Shown piece by piece: positions 7,546-16,258 of a stretch of DNA of 64,000 nt. The DNA is from Rhabdaerophilum calidifontis (GTDB lineage: Bacteria > Pseudomonadota > Alphaproteobacteria > Rhizobiales > Beijerinckiaceae): the NCBI RefSeq assembly GCF_008641065.1, contig NZ_VTRS01000010.1:1-64000 (forward strand), in the 5' to 3' direction. The notes below the pieces were generated by a model, which was not told where the DNA came from, made no database searches, and worked only from the letters and a program-made list of their open reading frames with translations. Made by a program: the position numbers and the translations under genes. Each line of letters begins with the position of its first letter. Within the stretch, counting starts at the first letter, position 1.

Positions 7546-9106
7546 GCGTCTCGATCCGGTCGGCCTCGGCGGCGGGCTTGTCCCAGCGGATGCGGTGGAT
7601 GCGCGGGAAGCGCATCGCGATGCCGCTGCGATGCCGTGTCGAGACCTGCAAGCCCTCATAGGCGATTTCCAGCACGAGCCCGCCCCCGGCGCCATGCGCC
7701 ACCTCCCGGACCGGGCCGAAGCGGTTGATCGTGTTGCGCCGCACGAACTGGTCAAGTTCGGCGAGTTCGGCATCGGTGAAGCCGAAATAGGCCTTGCCGA
7801 CCGGCACCAGCCGCTCCCCATCCCAGACGCCGAAGGTGAAATCCGAGTAGAATGAGGAGCGCTTGCCATGCCCGCGCTGGGCATACATCAGCACGCAATC
7901 GACGAGATCCGGCGCGCGCTTCCACTTGAACCACGGCCCCCAGGGCCGGCCGGCGAGATAGGGGCTGTCGCGGCGCTTGAGCATCACCCCCTCGATCGCG
8001 GGATCTGCGGCCGAGTCCGCGCGCCGCGCGGCGAGTTCGGGCCAATCCGCGAAGGGAATGAGCGGCGAGAGCCGGAGGCGTGCCGTGCCGGCCGCCGTCA
8101 CGAGCGCTTCGAGCCGGGCGCGGCGCGCGAGGAGGGGCAGGGCGCGCAGATCCTCGCCGCCCGCAAACAGGAGATCATAGGCGATGAGATGGGCGGGAAA
8201 CGCGGCGAGAAGCCGCGCCCCGACCTGCTTGCGGTTGAGGCGCTGCTGCACCGCGGAGAAGGGCGCCACCGTTTCGTCATGGATGACGACCAGCTCGCCG
8301 TCGATCACACCGTCGAACCCGAGCCCGGCGGCGAGATCGGGGAAGGCGGCGGTGATCTCGTCACCGGAGCGCGAGAACAGCCGGGTCTCCCCCGGCCGCG
8401 CCGCCGCCTGGACGCGGATCCCGTCCCATTTCCATTCGGCGATGAAATCCGCCGGGTCGAGCGCGGCGAGTTCGGCCTCGTCGAGCGGATGGGCGAGCAT
8501 GGGCGCGCGGAAGGTGAGCGCGTCCGCCGCATCCGGGCGCGGGCCGCGCCCCTCCAGCCAGGCGAACAGCGCGGGATAGGGGGGCGCGATTGCGTGCCAG
8601 ACCTCCTCGACCTCCGCCGCGGCGACGCCGCCCAGAGCCGCCACTGCCTGCCGAGCGAGCGCCGCCGAGACGCCGATCCGCAAGCCGCCCGTCATCAGCT
8701 TGAGCAGTGCCCAGCGCCCCTGCTCGTCGAGCGCGTCGAGCCAGGCTGCGATCCGGGCCGGCAAGGCGGCGCGATGCGTTTCGCCCAGCGCCGCGACGAT
8801 CGCGCCGAGCCGCCCGGTTTCCGCTTCGGCCGGCTGGGCCGGCCACATCAGCGCGATCGTTTCCGAGAGATCGCCGACATAATCATAGGCGAGCGCGAAC
8901 AGCACCGGATCGGCGCGCTCGGCGATCAGCGCCTTGAGCAGCGCCGGCTTGGCGGCGGGAAAATCGAGCGCGCCGCACAGCGCCGCCAGCGCATAGCCGC
9001 GGTCCGGGTCGGGCGTCGCACGGAAATAATCGGTCATGAGCGCGAGCTTGGCGTTCCGGCGCGGTTCGAAGGCGAGACGGTCGATCAATTCGGCGAAGGC
9101 CCTCAT
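7475..9106 (-). CDS. ATP-dependent DNA ligase of the ligase-associated (cisplatin damage response) repair system
   Basis: A stand-alone ATP-dependent DNA ligase that seals nicks using a lysyl-AMP intermediate. The nucleotidyl-transferase motif I is EWKWDGIR, with the predicted adenylated lysine at residue 226. Further motifs are DGELVV and GVMLKRRDSPY, followed by an OB-fold region containing WFKWKRAPD. An N-terminal helical ligase domain occupies about the first 200 residues. The length of about 543 residues matches the family that travels with an MBL exonuclease, DEXH helicase and PdeM. ATG 9106 overlaps the exonuclease stop by four bases, so translation is probably coupled. The 3' end overlaps the convergent membrane-protein gene by 71 bases. 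Confidence 0.93.
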   Translation of the reverse strand: MRAFAELIDRLAFEPRRNAKLALMTDYFRATPDPDRGYALAALCGALDFPAAKPALLKALIAERADPVLFALAYDYVGDLSETIALMWPAQPAEAETGRLGAIVAALGETHRAALPARIAAWLDALDEQGRWALLKLMTGGLRIGVSAALARQAVAALGGVAAAEVEEVWHAIAPPYPALFAWLEGRGPRPDAADALTFRAPMLAHPLDEAELAALDPADFIAEWKWDGIRVQAAARPGETRLFSRSGDEITAAFPDLAAGLGFDGVIDGELVVIHDETVAPFSAVQQRLNRKQVGARLLAAFPAHLIAYDLLFAGGEDLRALPLLARRARLEALVTAAGTARLRLSPLIPFADWPELAARRADSAADPAIEGVMLKRRDSPYLAGRPWGPWFKWKRAPDLVDCVLMYAQRGHGKRSSFYSDFTFGVWDGERLVPVGKAYFGFTDAELAELDQFVRRNTINRFGPVREVAHGAGGGLVLEIAYEGLQVSTRHRSGIAMRFPRIHRIRWDKPAAEADRIETLRERLGAAPPPSRRTVPARDDGG

Positions 9107-10125
9107 GCCGCGCCTCCCGCATCCTCGTCGCCATAGCCGACGAGCCGCAGCGGCCGCGCCGCCCACCCGCCCGCCTGGCACCAATGGACGAGCGCGTCCT
9201 CCTGGCCATGCGTTACCCAGATCTGGCCGGCGCCGGTCTGCGGCAGCGTCGCGGTGAGATCGGGCCAATCGGCGTGGTCGGAGATGACAAGCGGCAATTC
9301 GGCGCCGTTCTGCCGTGCCCGGGCCTTGATGCGCATCCAGCCGCTCGCGACCGCCGTGACCGGGTCGGGGAAACGGCGCGACCAGAGATCGGCGAGGCTC
9401 GCGGGCGGGCAGAGAACCAGCGCGCCGGCGAGATCGGCCCTGGCCGCGCCGGTCGCCGGACGGAGATCGCCGAGCGGGATGCCGCGCTCGGTGTAATAGC
9501 GCGTGACCTTCTCCAGCGCGCCGTGGAGATGGATCGGCGCGTCGTAGCCGGCATCGCGGATCAACCGGATGACGCGCTGCGCCTTGCCGAGCGAATAGGC
9601 GCCGACGAGATGCGCTCGCTCCGGGAAGCGGCGCAGCGAGGCAAGGAGCTTGGCGATCTCCGCGGCCGGGTCGGGATGGCGGAAGACCGGCAGGCCGAAG
9701 GTCGCCTCGGTGACGAAGACATCGCAGGAAATCGGCGCGAAGGCGGGCGTGGTCGGGTCTGCCTGGCGCTTGTAATCGCCCGAGACGACGATGCGGCAGC
9801 CGCGCCATTCGAGCAGGATCTGCGCCGATCCGAGCACATGACCGGCCGGCTCGAACCGGATCGCGACCCCGCCCTCCACGATCGTTTCGCCGTAAGGGGC
9901 GATCTGGCGCGTGCCGCAGAAATCCGCACCGAGGCGGATCGCCATGATGTCGAGCGTCTCGCGGGTCGCCAGCACCGCGCCATGGCCGGGGCGGGCATGG
10001 TCGGAATGGGCATGCGTCACCAGCGCGCGCCCGACAGGTTGCAGCGGATCGATGAAGAAATTCCCCGGCGGGCAATAGAGCCCCTCGGGCCGCGGATGGA
10101 GCAGGTCTTCTGGCCGGACGGACAT
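9103..10125 (-). CDS. ligase-associated DNA damage response exonuclease (MBL/beta-CASP fold)
   Basis: A metallo-beta-lactamase-fold nuclease of about 340 residues related to SNM1/CPSF73-type enzymes, predicted to trim DNA ends before ligation. The metal-binding HAHSDH motif is at residues 38-43, and further ligands are GHVLGSAQ, SGDYKRQ and the late SDHADW. It corresponds to the exonuclease of the known ligase-associated repair cluster. ATG 10125 has AAGAGG just upstream, and the family normally begins close to this point, so the longer upstream frame is rejected. It forms an operon with the ligase and is divergent from the methyltransferase and helicase arm. Confidence 0.9.
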   Translation of the reverse strand: MSVRPEDLLHPRPEGLYCPPGNFFIDPLQPVGRALVTHAHSDHARPGHGAVLATRETLDIMAIRLGADFCGTRQIAPYGETIVEGGVAIRFEPAGHVLGSAQILLEWRGCRIVVSGDYKRQADPTTPAFAPISCDVFVTEATFGLPVFRHPDPAAEIAKLLASLRRFPERAHLVGAYSLGKAQRVIRLIRDAGYDAPIHLHGALEKVTRYYTERGIPLGDLRPATGAARADLAGALVLCPPASLADLWSRRFPDPVTAVASGWMRIKARARQNGAELPLVISDHADWPDLTATLPQTGAGQIWVTHGQEDALVHWCQAGGWAARPLRLVGYGDEDAGGAA

Positions 10126-10219
10126 GCCTCTTGCTTGGCTCTCGCTAGTCTCCCGCCCTTCACATAGGCGCCGGCGCGGCATACGGAAGGTCGGCTCCGA
10201 GCAAGCGCGCAGGATTGTC

Positions 10220-11125
10220 GTGCCGAACGATCTCTCGACCTCCGGCGATCTCATCGCCGACCGGCGTTTCGCCTATGCCCGCGCCGCCCTCGCGGAGGGC
10301 GATGCCGGGGCGGCGCGCGACCTCTTCGCGCAGGTCCTCGAACGCGCGCCGGTCTGGCCGCCGGCGCTGCACGGGCTCGCGGAGGCGGCCTTGCTCGGCG
10401 ACGATCCCGAGGCGGCGCGGGCGGCGGCGGCGGCCTGCCTCGCCCTTGATCCATCCGACCGGCTGGGCGCCGGGCTGATCCTCGCCCGGATCGAGGGGCG
10501 CGTCGTGATGCCGGAGGCCTATGTCGCGGCGCTGTTCGACGAATACGCCCCGCGCTTCGACCGTCATCTGACCGGGATACTCGGCTATATCGCGCCCGAT
10601 CTGATCGCGGTCGCGCTGCGGGAGGAGGGGGGGCTTTCCGGAATCGGGCGCGTGCTCGATCTCGGCTGCGGCACCGGACTGATGGCGCGCGCCCTGCCGA
10701 TCCCCGGCGCCGAATGGACGGGTGTCGACCTTTCCGCCGCCATGCTGGCGAAGGCGCGCGAGACCGGGCTCTATGCCCGCCTCGAACAGGCGGAGCTTTG
10801 CTCCCATCTCGGGGGGGAAGCGGCGGAGAGCGTCGATCTCGTGCTGGCGGCGGATGTGTTCTGCTATGTCGCGGATCTCGCGCCGGTGCTGTGTGCGGCG
10901 GCAAGGGTGCTCGCGCCGGCTGGCCGGCTCGCTTTCACCATCCAGAGCCAGGCCGGCGCGGGCGCGATCCTCGGGGCGGATCAGCGCGTCCATCACGCGC
11001 CGGCGCTGGTGCGGGCGGCGGGCGCGGCCGCCGGGCTGCGGCTGCGGCGCCAGCAGCCGGTCTCGGCGCGGATGGATCGCGGCCGGCCGGTGCCCGGCAT
11101 GCTGTTCGTCTTCGGCCGGGGCTGA
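10220..11125 (+). CDS. TPR-containing SAM-dependent methyltransferase
   Basis: A predicted class I methyltransferase of about 301 residues with an N-terminal TPR-like helical region (YARAALAEGDAGAARDLFAQVLERAP). The SAM-binding motif I is VLDLGCGTGLMARAL near residue 145, followed by WTGVDLSAAML and a motif IV region VDLVLAADVF. The substrate is not known. GTG 10220 is chosen because AGGA lies five bases upstream. The gene sits inside the ligase-associated repair cluster, 39 bases or fewer before the helicase, and is probably co-transcribed with it. It is not one of the usual four genes of that cluster. Confidence 0.8.
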   Translation: MPNDLSTSGDLIADRRFAYARAALAEGDAGAARDLFAQVLERAPVWPPALHGLAEAALLGDDPEAARAAAAACLALDPSDRLGAGLILARIEGRVVMPEAYVAALFDEYAPRFDRHLTGILGYIAPDLIAVALREEGGLSGIGRVLDLGCGTGLMARALPIPGAEWTGVDLSAAMLAKARETGLYARLEQAELCSHLGGEAAESVDLVLAADVFCYVADLAPVLCAAARVLAPAGRLAFTIQSQAGAGAILGADQRVHHAPALVRAAGAAAGLRLRRQQPVSARMDRGRPVPGMLFVFGRG

Positions 11126-11164
11126 GCCTTGCCGGCCGGCGGCCCGGGCGCCACCTTGGCGGCG

Positions 11165-13711
11165 ATGCCGCCCGCCGATTCCAGCCCCGAAGCGCCCGAC
11201 GATCCTTGCGCCCTGCCGCCGGCCTTCGCGCGCTGGTTCGCGCAGCGCGGCTGGATCCTCCGCCCGCATCAGGCGGAGATGCTGGCGCAGGCCGCGGCGC
11301 GGCGATCCACGCTCCTGATCGCCCCGACCGGCGCCGGCAAGACGCTGGCCGGCTTCCTGCCCGCCCTTGTCGAACTGGCCGCCCGCCCGCCGCGCGCCGC
11401 GCCGCGCGGCGTGCACAGCCTCTATATCTCGCCGCTCAAGGCGCTTGCGGTCGATATCGCCCGCAATCTCGAGGCGCCGATTGCGGAGATGGGGCTCGAT
11501 ATCCGCGTCGAGGCGCGCACGGGCGATACGCCCGCCGCCCGCCGCCAGCGGCAGCTCCGCCAGCCGCCGGACATCCTGCTGACCACGCCGGAGCAGATCG
11601 CGCTGCTGCTCTCTCACGGGGAGGCGCGGCGCTTCTTCTCGGAACTGCGCCTGATCATCGTCGATGAACTGCACGCGCTGGCGCCGGGCAAGCGCGGCGA
11701 TCTCCTCGCACTCGGCCTTGCCCGGCTCGCGGTTCTCGCGCCAGCGGCGATCCGGTTCGGGCTGTCGGCGACGGTCGCGGAGCCGGACGCGCTGCGCCGC
11801 TGGCTGGTGCCGCAGGAGCCGCCCGGCGCCATGGCGGATCTCGTGACGGTACCGCGCGAGCTGGCCGCCGCCCCGGACCTGCGGATTCTGGAAACGGCGG
11901 CGCGACTGCCCTGGTCCGGCCATTCGGCGCGCCACGCGATGGGCGAGGTCTACGAGGCGATCGGCCGGCACCGGCTCAGCCTGATCTTCGTCAATACCCG
12001 CATGCAGGCCGAACTCGTGTTCCGGATGCTGTGGGACATCAACGAGGCCGGGTTGCGCATCGCCCTGCATCACGGTTCTCTCGATGTCGCGCAGCGCCGC
12101 AAGGTCGAGGCGGCGATGGCGGCCGGCGGGCTCGATGCCGTGGTCTGCACCTCGACGCTCGATCTCGGCATCGATTGGGGCGATGTCGATCTCGTCGTCC
12201 ATATCGGGGCGCCGAAGGGGGCGAGCCGGCTGCTGCAGCGCATCGGGCGTGCGAATCACCGGCTCGACACCCCCTCGCGCGCCCTGCTTGTGCCCTCGAA
12301 CCGGTTCGAGATGCTCGAATGCCGCGCGGCGATCGAGGCCGCCGCGGCCGGCGAGCAGGATGCCCGGACGGCGCGCACCGGCGCGCTCGATGTGCTCGCC
12401 CAGCACGTCACGGGCATGGCCTGCGCGGAGCCTTTCGCGCCGGATGCGCTGTTCCGCGAGGTGACGGCGGCGGCGCCGTATTGCGGCCTCCCGCGCGCCG
12501 ATTTCGACCGTATCCTCGCCTTCGCCACCGATGGCGGCTATGCGCTGCGCGTCTACGAGCGGTTCGCGAAGCTGAAGCGCGATGCCGGGGGGCGTTACCG
12601 GATCGCCAATCCGCGCCTCGCGCAGGGCTACCGGATGAATGTCGGCACCATCGTCGAGGAGACGATGCTCAAGGTCCATCTCGGCGCCGGACGCGGCGGA
12701 GCCCTGCGTCCCGGCAGGCTGCTCGGCGAGATCGAGGAATATTTCGCCGAGGGGCTCAGCCCGGGCGATACCTTCGTCTTCGCCGGCGAGGTGCTGAAAT
12801 TCGAGGGGCTCGTCGAGGATCGCGTCATCGCAAGCCGCGCCGCCGGGCGCGATCCGATGATCCCCTCCTATGCGGGCGGCAAGTTCCCGCTTTCGACGCA
12901 TCTTGCGGCGCGCGTGCGCGCGCTGATCGCCGATCCCGCGCATTGGCGGTGCCTGCCGGCGCAGGTCGCGGATTGGTTGCGGCTCCAGCAGGCGAGATCC
13001 GGGCTTCCGGGGCGGGACGATCTCCTGATCGAGAGCTTCCCGCGCGCCGGCCGGCATTTTCTGGTGCTCTATCCGTTCGAGGGCCGGCTCGCGCATCAGA
13101 CGCTCGGCATGCTGCTGACGCGGCGGCTCGAACGCGCCGGGCTGAAGCCGCTCGGTTTCGTCGCCAATGATTACGCGCTTGCAACCTGGATGCTCGGCGA
13201 CCCGCAGCGCTGTGTCGCGCGCGAGCCCGGCTTTCTCGGCGCGCTGCTCGACCCCGACATGCTTGGCGACGATCTCGAGGCCTGGCTCGCCGAGAGCGCC
13301 CTGATGAAGCGCTCCTTCCGCCATTGCGCGATCGTCTCCGGGCTGATCGAGCGCCGATTTCCCGGCATGGAGAAGAAGGCGCGGGCGCTGACCCTCTCCA
13401 CCGATCTGATTCATGACGTGCTGCGCCGCCATGAGCCGGATCACATCCTGCTGGCGGCCGCGCGGGCGGATGCGGCGTCCGGCCTCATGGATCTGCGCCG
13501 CCTCTCGGACTTCCTGATGCGGATCCGCGGGCGAATCGCGCATCATCCGCTGGCGCGGATATCGCCGCTCGCGGTGCCGGTGATGCTCGAGATCGGGCGC
13601 GAACCGGTCTATGGCGAAGCGGGCGACGCGGCGATCGCGGAGGAAGCGGAGCGGCTGATGCAGGAAGCGGCGGACGAGCCCGGGCCGGCAGATGGCGGGG
13701 CGGAGGCGTGA
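11165..13711 (+). CDS. ligase-associated DNA damage response DEXH-box helicase (Lhr-type)
   Basis: A superfamily 2 helicase of about 848 residues of the large-helicase-related type, predicted to unwind damaged DNA for the associated exonuclease and ligase. Walker A is APTGAGKT near residues 54-61. The DELH Walker B box (IIVDELHALAPGKRGD) is near residue 165. Motif III-like LSATVAEP and the helicase C domain motifs FVNTRMQAELVF and LLQRIGRANHR are all visible. The C-terminal Lhr-type winged-helix and DEAD-assoc region follows. ATG 11165 is used; a TTG at 11129, three bases after the methyltransferase stop, would add 12 residues. PdeM begins two bases after its stop. Confidence 0.93.
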   Translation: MPPADSSPEAPDDPCALPPAFARWFAQRGWILRPHQAEMLAQAAARRSTLLIAPTGAGKTLAGFLPALVELAARPPRAAPRGVHSLYISPLKALAVDIARNLEAPIAEMGLDIRVEARTGDTPAARRQRQLRQPPDILLTTPEQIALLLSHGEARRFFSELRLIIVDELHALAPGKRGDLLALGLARLAVLAPAAIRFGLSATVAEPDALRRWLVPQEPPGAMADLVTVPRELAAAPDLRILETAARLPWSGHSARHAMGEVYEAIGRHRLSLIFVNTRMQAELVFRMLWDINEAGLRIALHHGSLDVAQRRKVEAAMAAGGLDAVVCTSTLDLGIDWGDVDLVVHIGAPKGASRLLQRIGRANHRLDTPSRALLVPSNRFEMLECRAAIEAAAAGEQDARTARTGALDVLAQHVTGMACAEPFAPDALFREVTAAAPYCGLPRADFDRILAFATDGGYALRVYERFAKLKRDAGGRYRIANPRLAQGYRMNVGTIVEETMLKVHLGAGRGGALRPGRLLGEIEEYFAEGLSPGDTFVFAGEVLKFEGLVEDRVIASRAAGRDPMIPSYAGGKFPLSTHLAARVRALIADPAHWRCLPAQVADWLRLQQARSGLPGRDDLLIESFPRAGRHFLVLYPFEGRLAHQTLGMLLTRRLERAGLKPLGFVANDYALATWMLGDPQRCVAREPGFLGALLDPDMLGDDLEAWLAESALMKRSFRHCAIVSGLIERRFPGMEKKARALTLSTDLIHDVLRRHEPDHILLAAARADAASGLMDLRRLSDFLMRIRGRIAHHPLARISPLAVPVMLEIGREPVYGEAGDAAIAEEAERLMQEAADEPGPADGGAEA

Positions 13712-13713
13712 GC

Positions 13714-14433
13714 ATGCCCGCCATCACCGCCGTTGTGCCCGTCTCTTCGTCCCTGGCCGGTGCGGTGCCCGTCCGGCTCGGCGGTCTCGATCTGATCCTG
13801 CATCCCGAGGGCGCGGCGCTGGTGCCGGCGGAGGAGACGCTGATCGTCGCCGATCTCCATCTCGAGAAGGCGGCGAGCTTCGCCGCGCGCGGCCGGCTGC
13901 TGCCGCCGCATGATTCGGTGGCGACGCTCGGCGCGCTCTCCGCTCTTGCCGGGGCGCTGGCGCCGCGGCGGATCGTGCTGCTCGGCGACAGCTTCCATTC
14001 GCGGCTTCACACCTTCGGCGCCGCGTCGCCGGGGCCGGCGCTGATCGCCGGGCTCGCGGCGCGGGCGGAACTGGTCTGGATCGCGGGAAACCATGATCCC
14101 GTGCCGCCGCTTCCGCTGCCCGGCCGGGCGCTGCCGGAACTGCGGATCGGCGATGTGGTGCTGCGGCATCTGCCCTGCCGCGACGGAAGGCCCGAGATCG
14201 TCGGCCATCTCCACCCGGCCGCGCGGCTGCGCACGCGCGCGGGCGCGCTGCGCCGGCGCTGCTTCCTGCTCTCGCCGGCGCGGCTCGTCCTGCCGGCCTT
14301 CGGCGCGCTGACCGGGGCGCTCGATGCCGATGACCCGGCGATCGCGGATTGGTTTCCGGATCGGGCGGGGCATGCCTTCCTGCTTGGGCGCGCCGGGTTG
14401 AGCCGCGTTCCGCTCGCCGCGGTGATGGGCTGA
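13714..14433 (+). CDS. pdeM: ligase-associated DNA damage response endonuclease PdeM
   Basis: A calcineurin-like metallophosphoesterase of about 239 residues that completes the four-gene ligase-associated repair system. Metal-binding motifs are VADLHLEKAASFAARG, LLGDSFHSR and IAGNHDP, with a late histidine pair in VGHLHPAA. ATG 13714 is preferred to GTG 13708, because GGAGG at 13702-13706 is seven bases from the ATG but only one from the GTG. It directly follows the helicase gene and is convergent with TIGR02186. Confidence 0.88.
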   Translation: MPAITAVVPVSSSLAGAVPVRLGGLDLILHPEGAALVPAEETLIVADLHLEKAASFAARGRLLPPHDSVATLGALSALAGALAPRRIVLLGDSFHSRLHTFGAASPGPALIAGLAARAELVWIAGNHDPVPPLPLPGRALPELRIGDVVLRHLPCRDGRPEIVGHLHPAARLRTRAGALRRRCFLLSPARLVLPAFGALTGALDADDPAIADWFPDRAGHAFLLGRAGLSRVPLAAVMG

Positions 14434-14437
14434 GGCG

Positions 14438-15235
14438 TCAGTCGCGCCGGAAGGCGATATTGGCGATCCAGCCGAGCAGGATCGCCATCGCCACCGAGAA
14501 CAGCGCATAGGCCCAGGCCTCGTTGCGCGCGGCATTGGCGACGAAAGCGTCGAAACCGACCTTGCGCACCACGAAGCCGGCCTGCGCGGTCTTCAGCGGC
14601 ACCCCCTCGGACAGCACTGAGATGTTGACGAGATAGAGCCCGGTCGGCGCCTTTGCGGGCAACTGGATCGTCGCGGTGAAGAGATTGGGGCGGATCATGG
14701 TCACGGCGCGCTCGTTCTGCGTCACCGCGCCCTCCTCGCGGCGCAGCCGCAGCAGCGCGTTGCGGAAGCCGAACTCGCTGCCGCCTTGCGCATCCGACAC
14801 GCGCGCCGCGTCGGGAAGGAAGTATTCGAGCCCGAGCTTCAGCCGCTCGCGCACCGCCTCGTCGGTGATCTCGTGCAGCGGCCGCGCCGTGAGCAGCGAG
14901 AAGAACAGCGGAATGCGCATGTAGCGGCGACGCTGATCCGTGAGCCAGATCGGCCCGAACCTGCCCTTGCGATGCACGACGACATCGCCCTGCGGCCCCT
15001 GGACATTGGCGACGACATCGTAATTGCCGGAGCGGGCGATGGTGCGCGCATCGCGCTCGATGAGCCCGAATACGGTGATCTCGGCGCCGGTATAGGTGGA
15101 GGTGATCGCGACCTCGCGCGTCGAGAGCGCGAGCACCAGCTCCTCGGCGCGCCCCGCGCCGGGCAGCAGCGCCGCGAGCAGGGCCGCGAGGAGCAGGCCC
15201 TGGTGCCGCAGGCGACGGCTCGCCCGCCGGCTCAT
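14438..15235 (-). CDS. TIGR02186 family (Alph_Pro_TM) membrane-anchored periplasmic protein
   Basis: A 265-residue protein with an N-terminal signal (LLLAALLAALLPGAGRAEEL), a periplasmic domain containing GAEITVFGLIE and RRRYMRIPLFF, and one C-terminal membrane helix (YALFSVAMAILLGWIANIAF). This layout matches the alphaproteobacterial TIGR02186/Alph_Pro_TM family, whose function is not established. Its start overlaps the stop of the TauE/SafE permease gene by four bases, so the two are translated together and probably act together in transport or handling of a sulfonate-like anion. Confidence 0.85.
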   Translation of the reverse strand: MSRRASRRLRHQGLLLAALLAALLPGAGRAEELVLALSTREVAITSTYTGAEITVFGLIERDARTIARSGNYDVVANVQGPQGDVVVHRKGRFGPIWLTDQRRRYMRIPLFFSLLTARPLHEITDEAVRERLKLGLEYFLPDAARVSDAQGGSEFGFRNALLRLRREEGAVTQNERAVTMIRPNLFTATIQLPAKAPTGLYLVNISVLSEGVPLKTAQAGFVVRKVGFDAFVANAARNEAWAYALFSVAMAILLGWIANIAFRRD

Positions 15236-16161
15236 CGCTCGACCTCGGAGGCGCTGATCGAATAGAGATCGTTCGGCTGGCCGACGATATCGAAGGCGAA
15301 GCGCACGCCGACGATCAGGATCAGCAGCGCGAGCAGCAGCCGGAACTGCTCGCCCTTGAGCGTCTGCCCCGTGCGCGCGCCGAATTGCGCGCCGATTACT
15401 CCGCCCACGACGAGCGTCAGCGCCAGGAGAAGATCGACCGCCTGCGAGATCGTCGCATGCAGCCAGGTCGCGACGAGCATCGTCGCGACGATCTGGAACA
15501 GCGAGGTGCCGACGACCACCGAGGTCGGGATGCGGAAGAAATAGATCAGCGCCGGGACGACGAGGAAACCGCCGCCGATGCCGAGCACGGTGCCGATGAA
15601 GCCGATCACCGCGCCGAGCGCCAGCAGCGGCAGCACGCTCGTCGACATTTTCGAGCGATGGAAGCGCATCGGGAAGGGCAGGCGTTCATACCAGCGATGC
15701 TCGCCCGCCTGGCGCAGCGGCACGGGCTTGCCGGCGCGTCGGCGGCTCAGCATCGAGCCGATGCTCTCGACGAACATCAGGCAGCCGACCGACATCAGCA
15801 GCGTCACGTAAGAGAGCGTGATGACGAGATCGAGATGGCCGAGGCGGCGCATCTGGTTGAAGAACAGCACGCCGAACAGCGTCCCCGCGAGGCCGCCGAT
15901 GACGAGCACGATGCCGAGTTTCACGTCGAGCGCGCCGCGCCGCCAGTAATTCAGCGTGCCCGTCACCGAGGACGCGGCGATATGGACCGAGGAACTCGCC
16001 ACCGCGACCGGCGCCGGAACGCCGACGAAGATCAGCAGCGGGGTGAGCAGGAAGCCGCCGCCGACGCCGAATAGCCCCGAGATGAACCCGATCGCGCCGC
16101 CCATTCCGAGCAGCAGGAACAGGTTGAGCGGCAGTTCCGCAATCGGGAGATAGAGCTGCAT
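15232..16161 (-). CDS. TauE/SafE family sulfite/anion exporter
   Basis: An inner-membrane permease of about 309 residues with two related halves. Each begins with the family motif: GFISGLFGVGGGFLLTPLLI near residue 25, and GFIGTVLGIGGGFLVVPALI near residue 180. The family exports or imports organosulfur anions such as sulfite or sulfoacetate; the substrate here is not known. ATG 16161 is chosen because the first membrane helix begins right after it. Upstream is the PodJ-like gene, and downstream the coupled TIGR02186 gene. Confidence 0.88.
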   Translation of the reverse strand: MQLYLPIAELPLNLFLLLGMGGAIGFISGLFGVGGGFLLTPLLIFVGVPAPVAVASSSVHIAASSVTGTLNYWRRGALDVKLGIVLVIGGLAGTLFGVLFFNQMRRLGHLDLVITLSYVTLLMSVGCLMFVESIGSMLSRRRAGKPVPLRQAGEHRWYERLPFPMRFHRSKMSTSVLPLLALGAVIGFIGTVLGIGGGFLVVPALIYFFRIPTSVVVGTSLFQIVATMLVATWLHATISQAVDLLLALTLVVGGVIGAQFGARTGQTLKGEQFRLLLALLILIVGVRFAFDIVGQPNDLYSISASEVER

Positions 16162-16258
16162 CGGCGATATCGCGTCGCGCGGCCGAACGGACCGGCCGCC
16201 TCGTCCCTTCCTATTGGGCCGCTGCCGCGACGGCGTCAACCGCCGCCGAGCGGATGGC

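Noticed and set aside
10160-13546. A long minus-strand frame opposite the methyltransferase and helicase
   Set aside because: The helicase on the plus strand has all superfamily 2 motifs. The antisense frame has a skewed composition and no motif.
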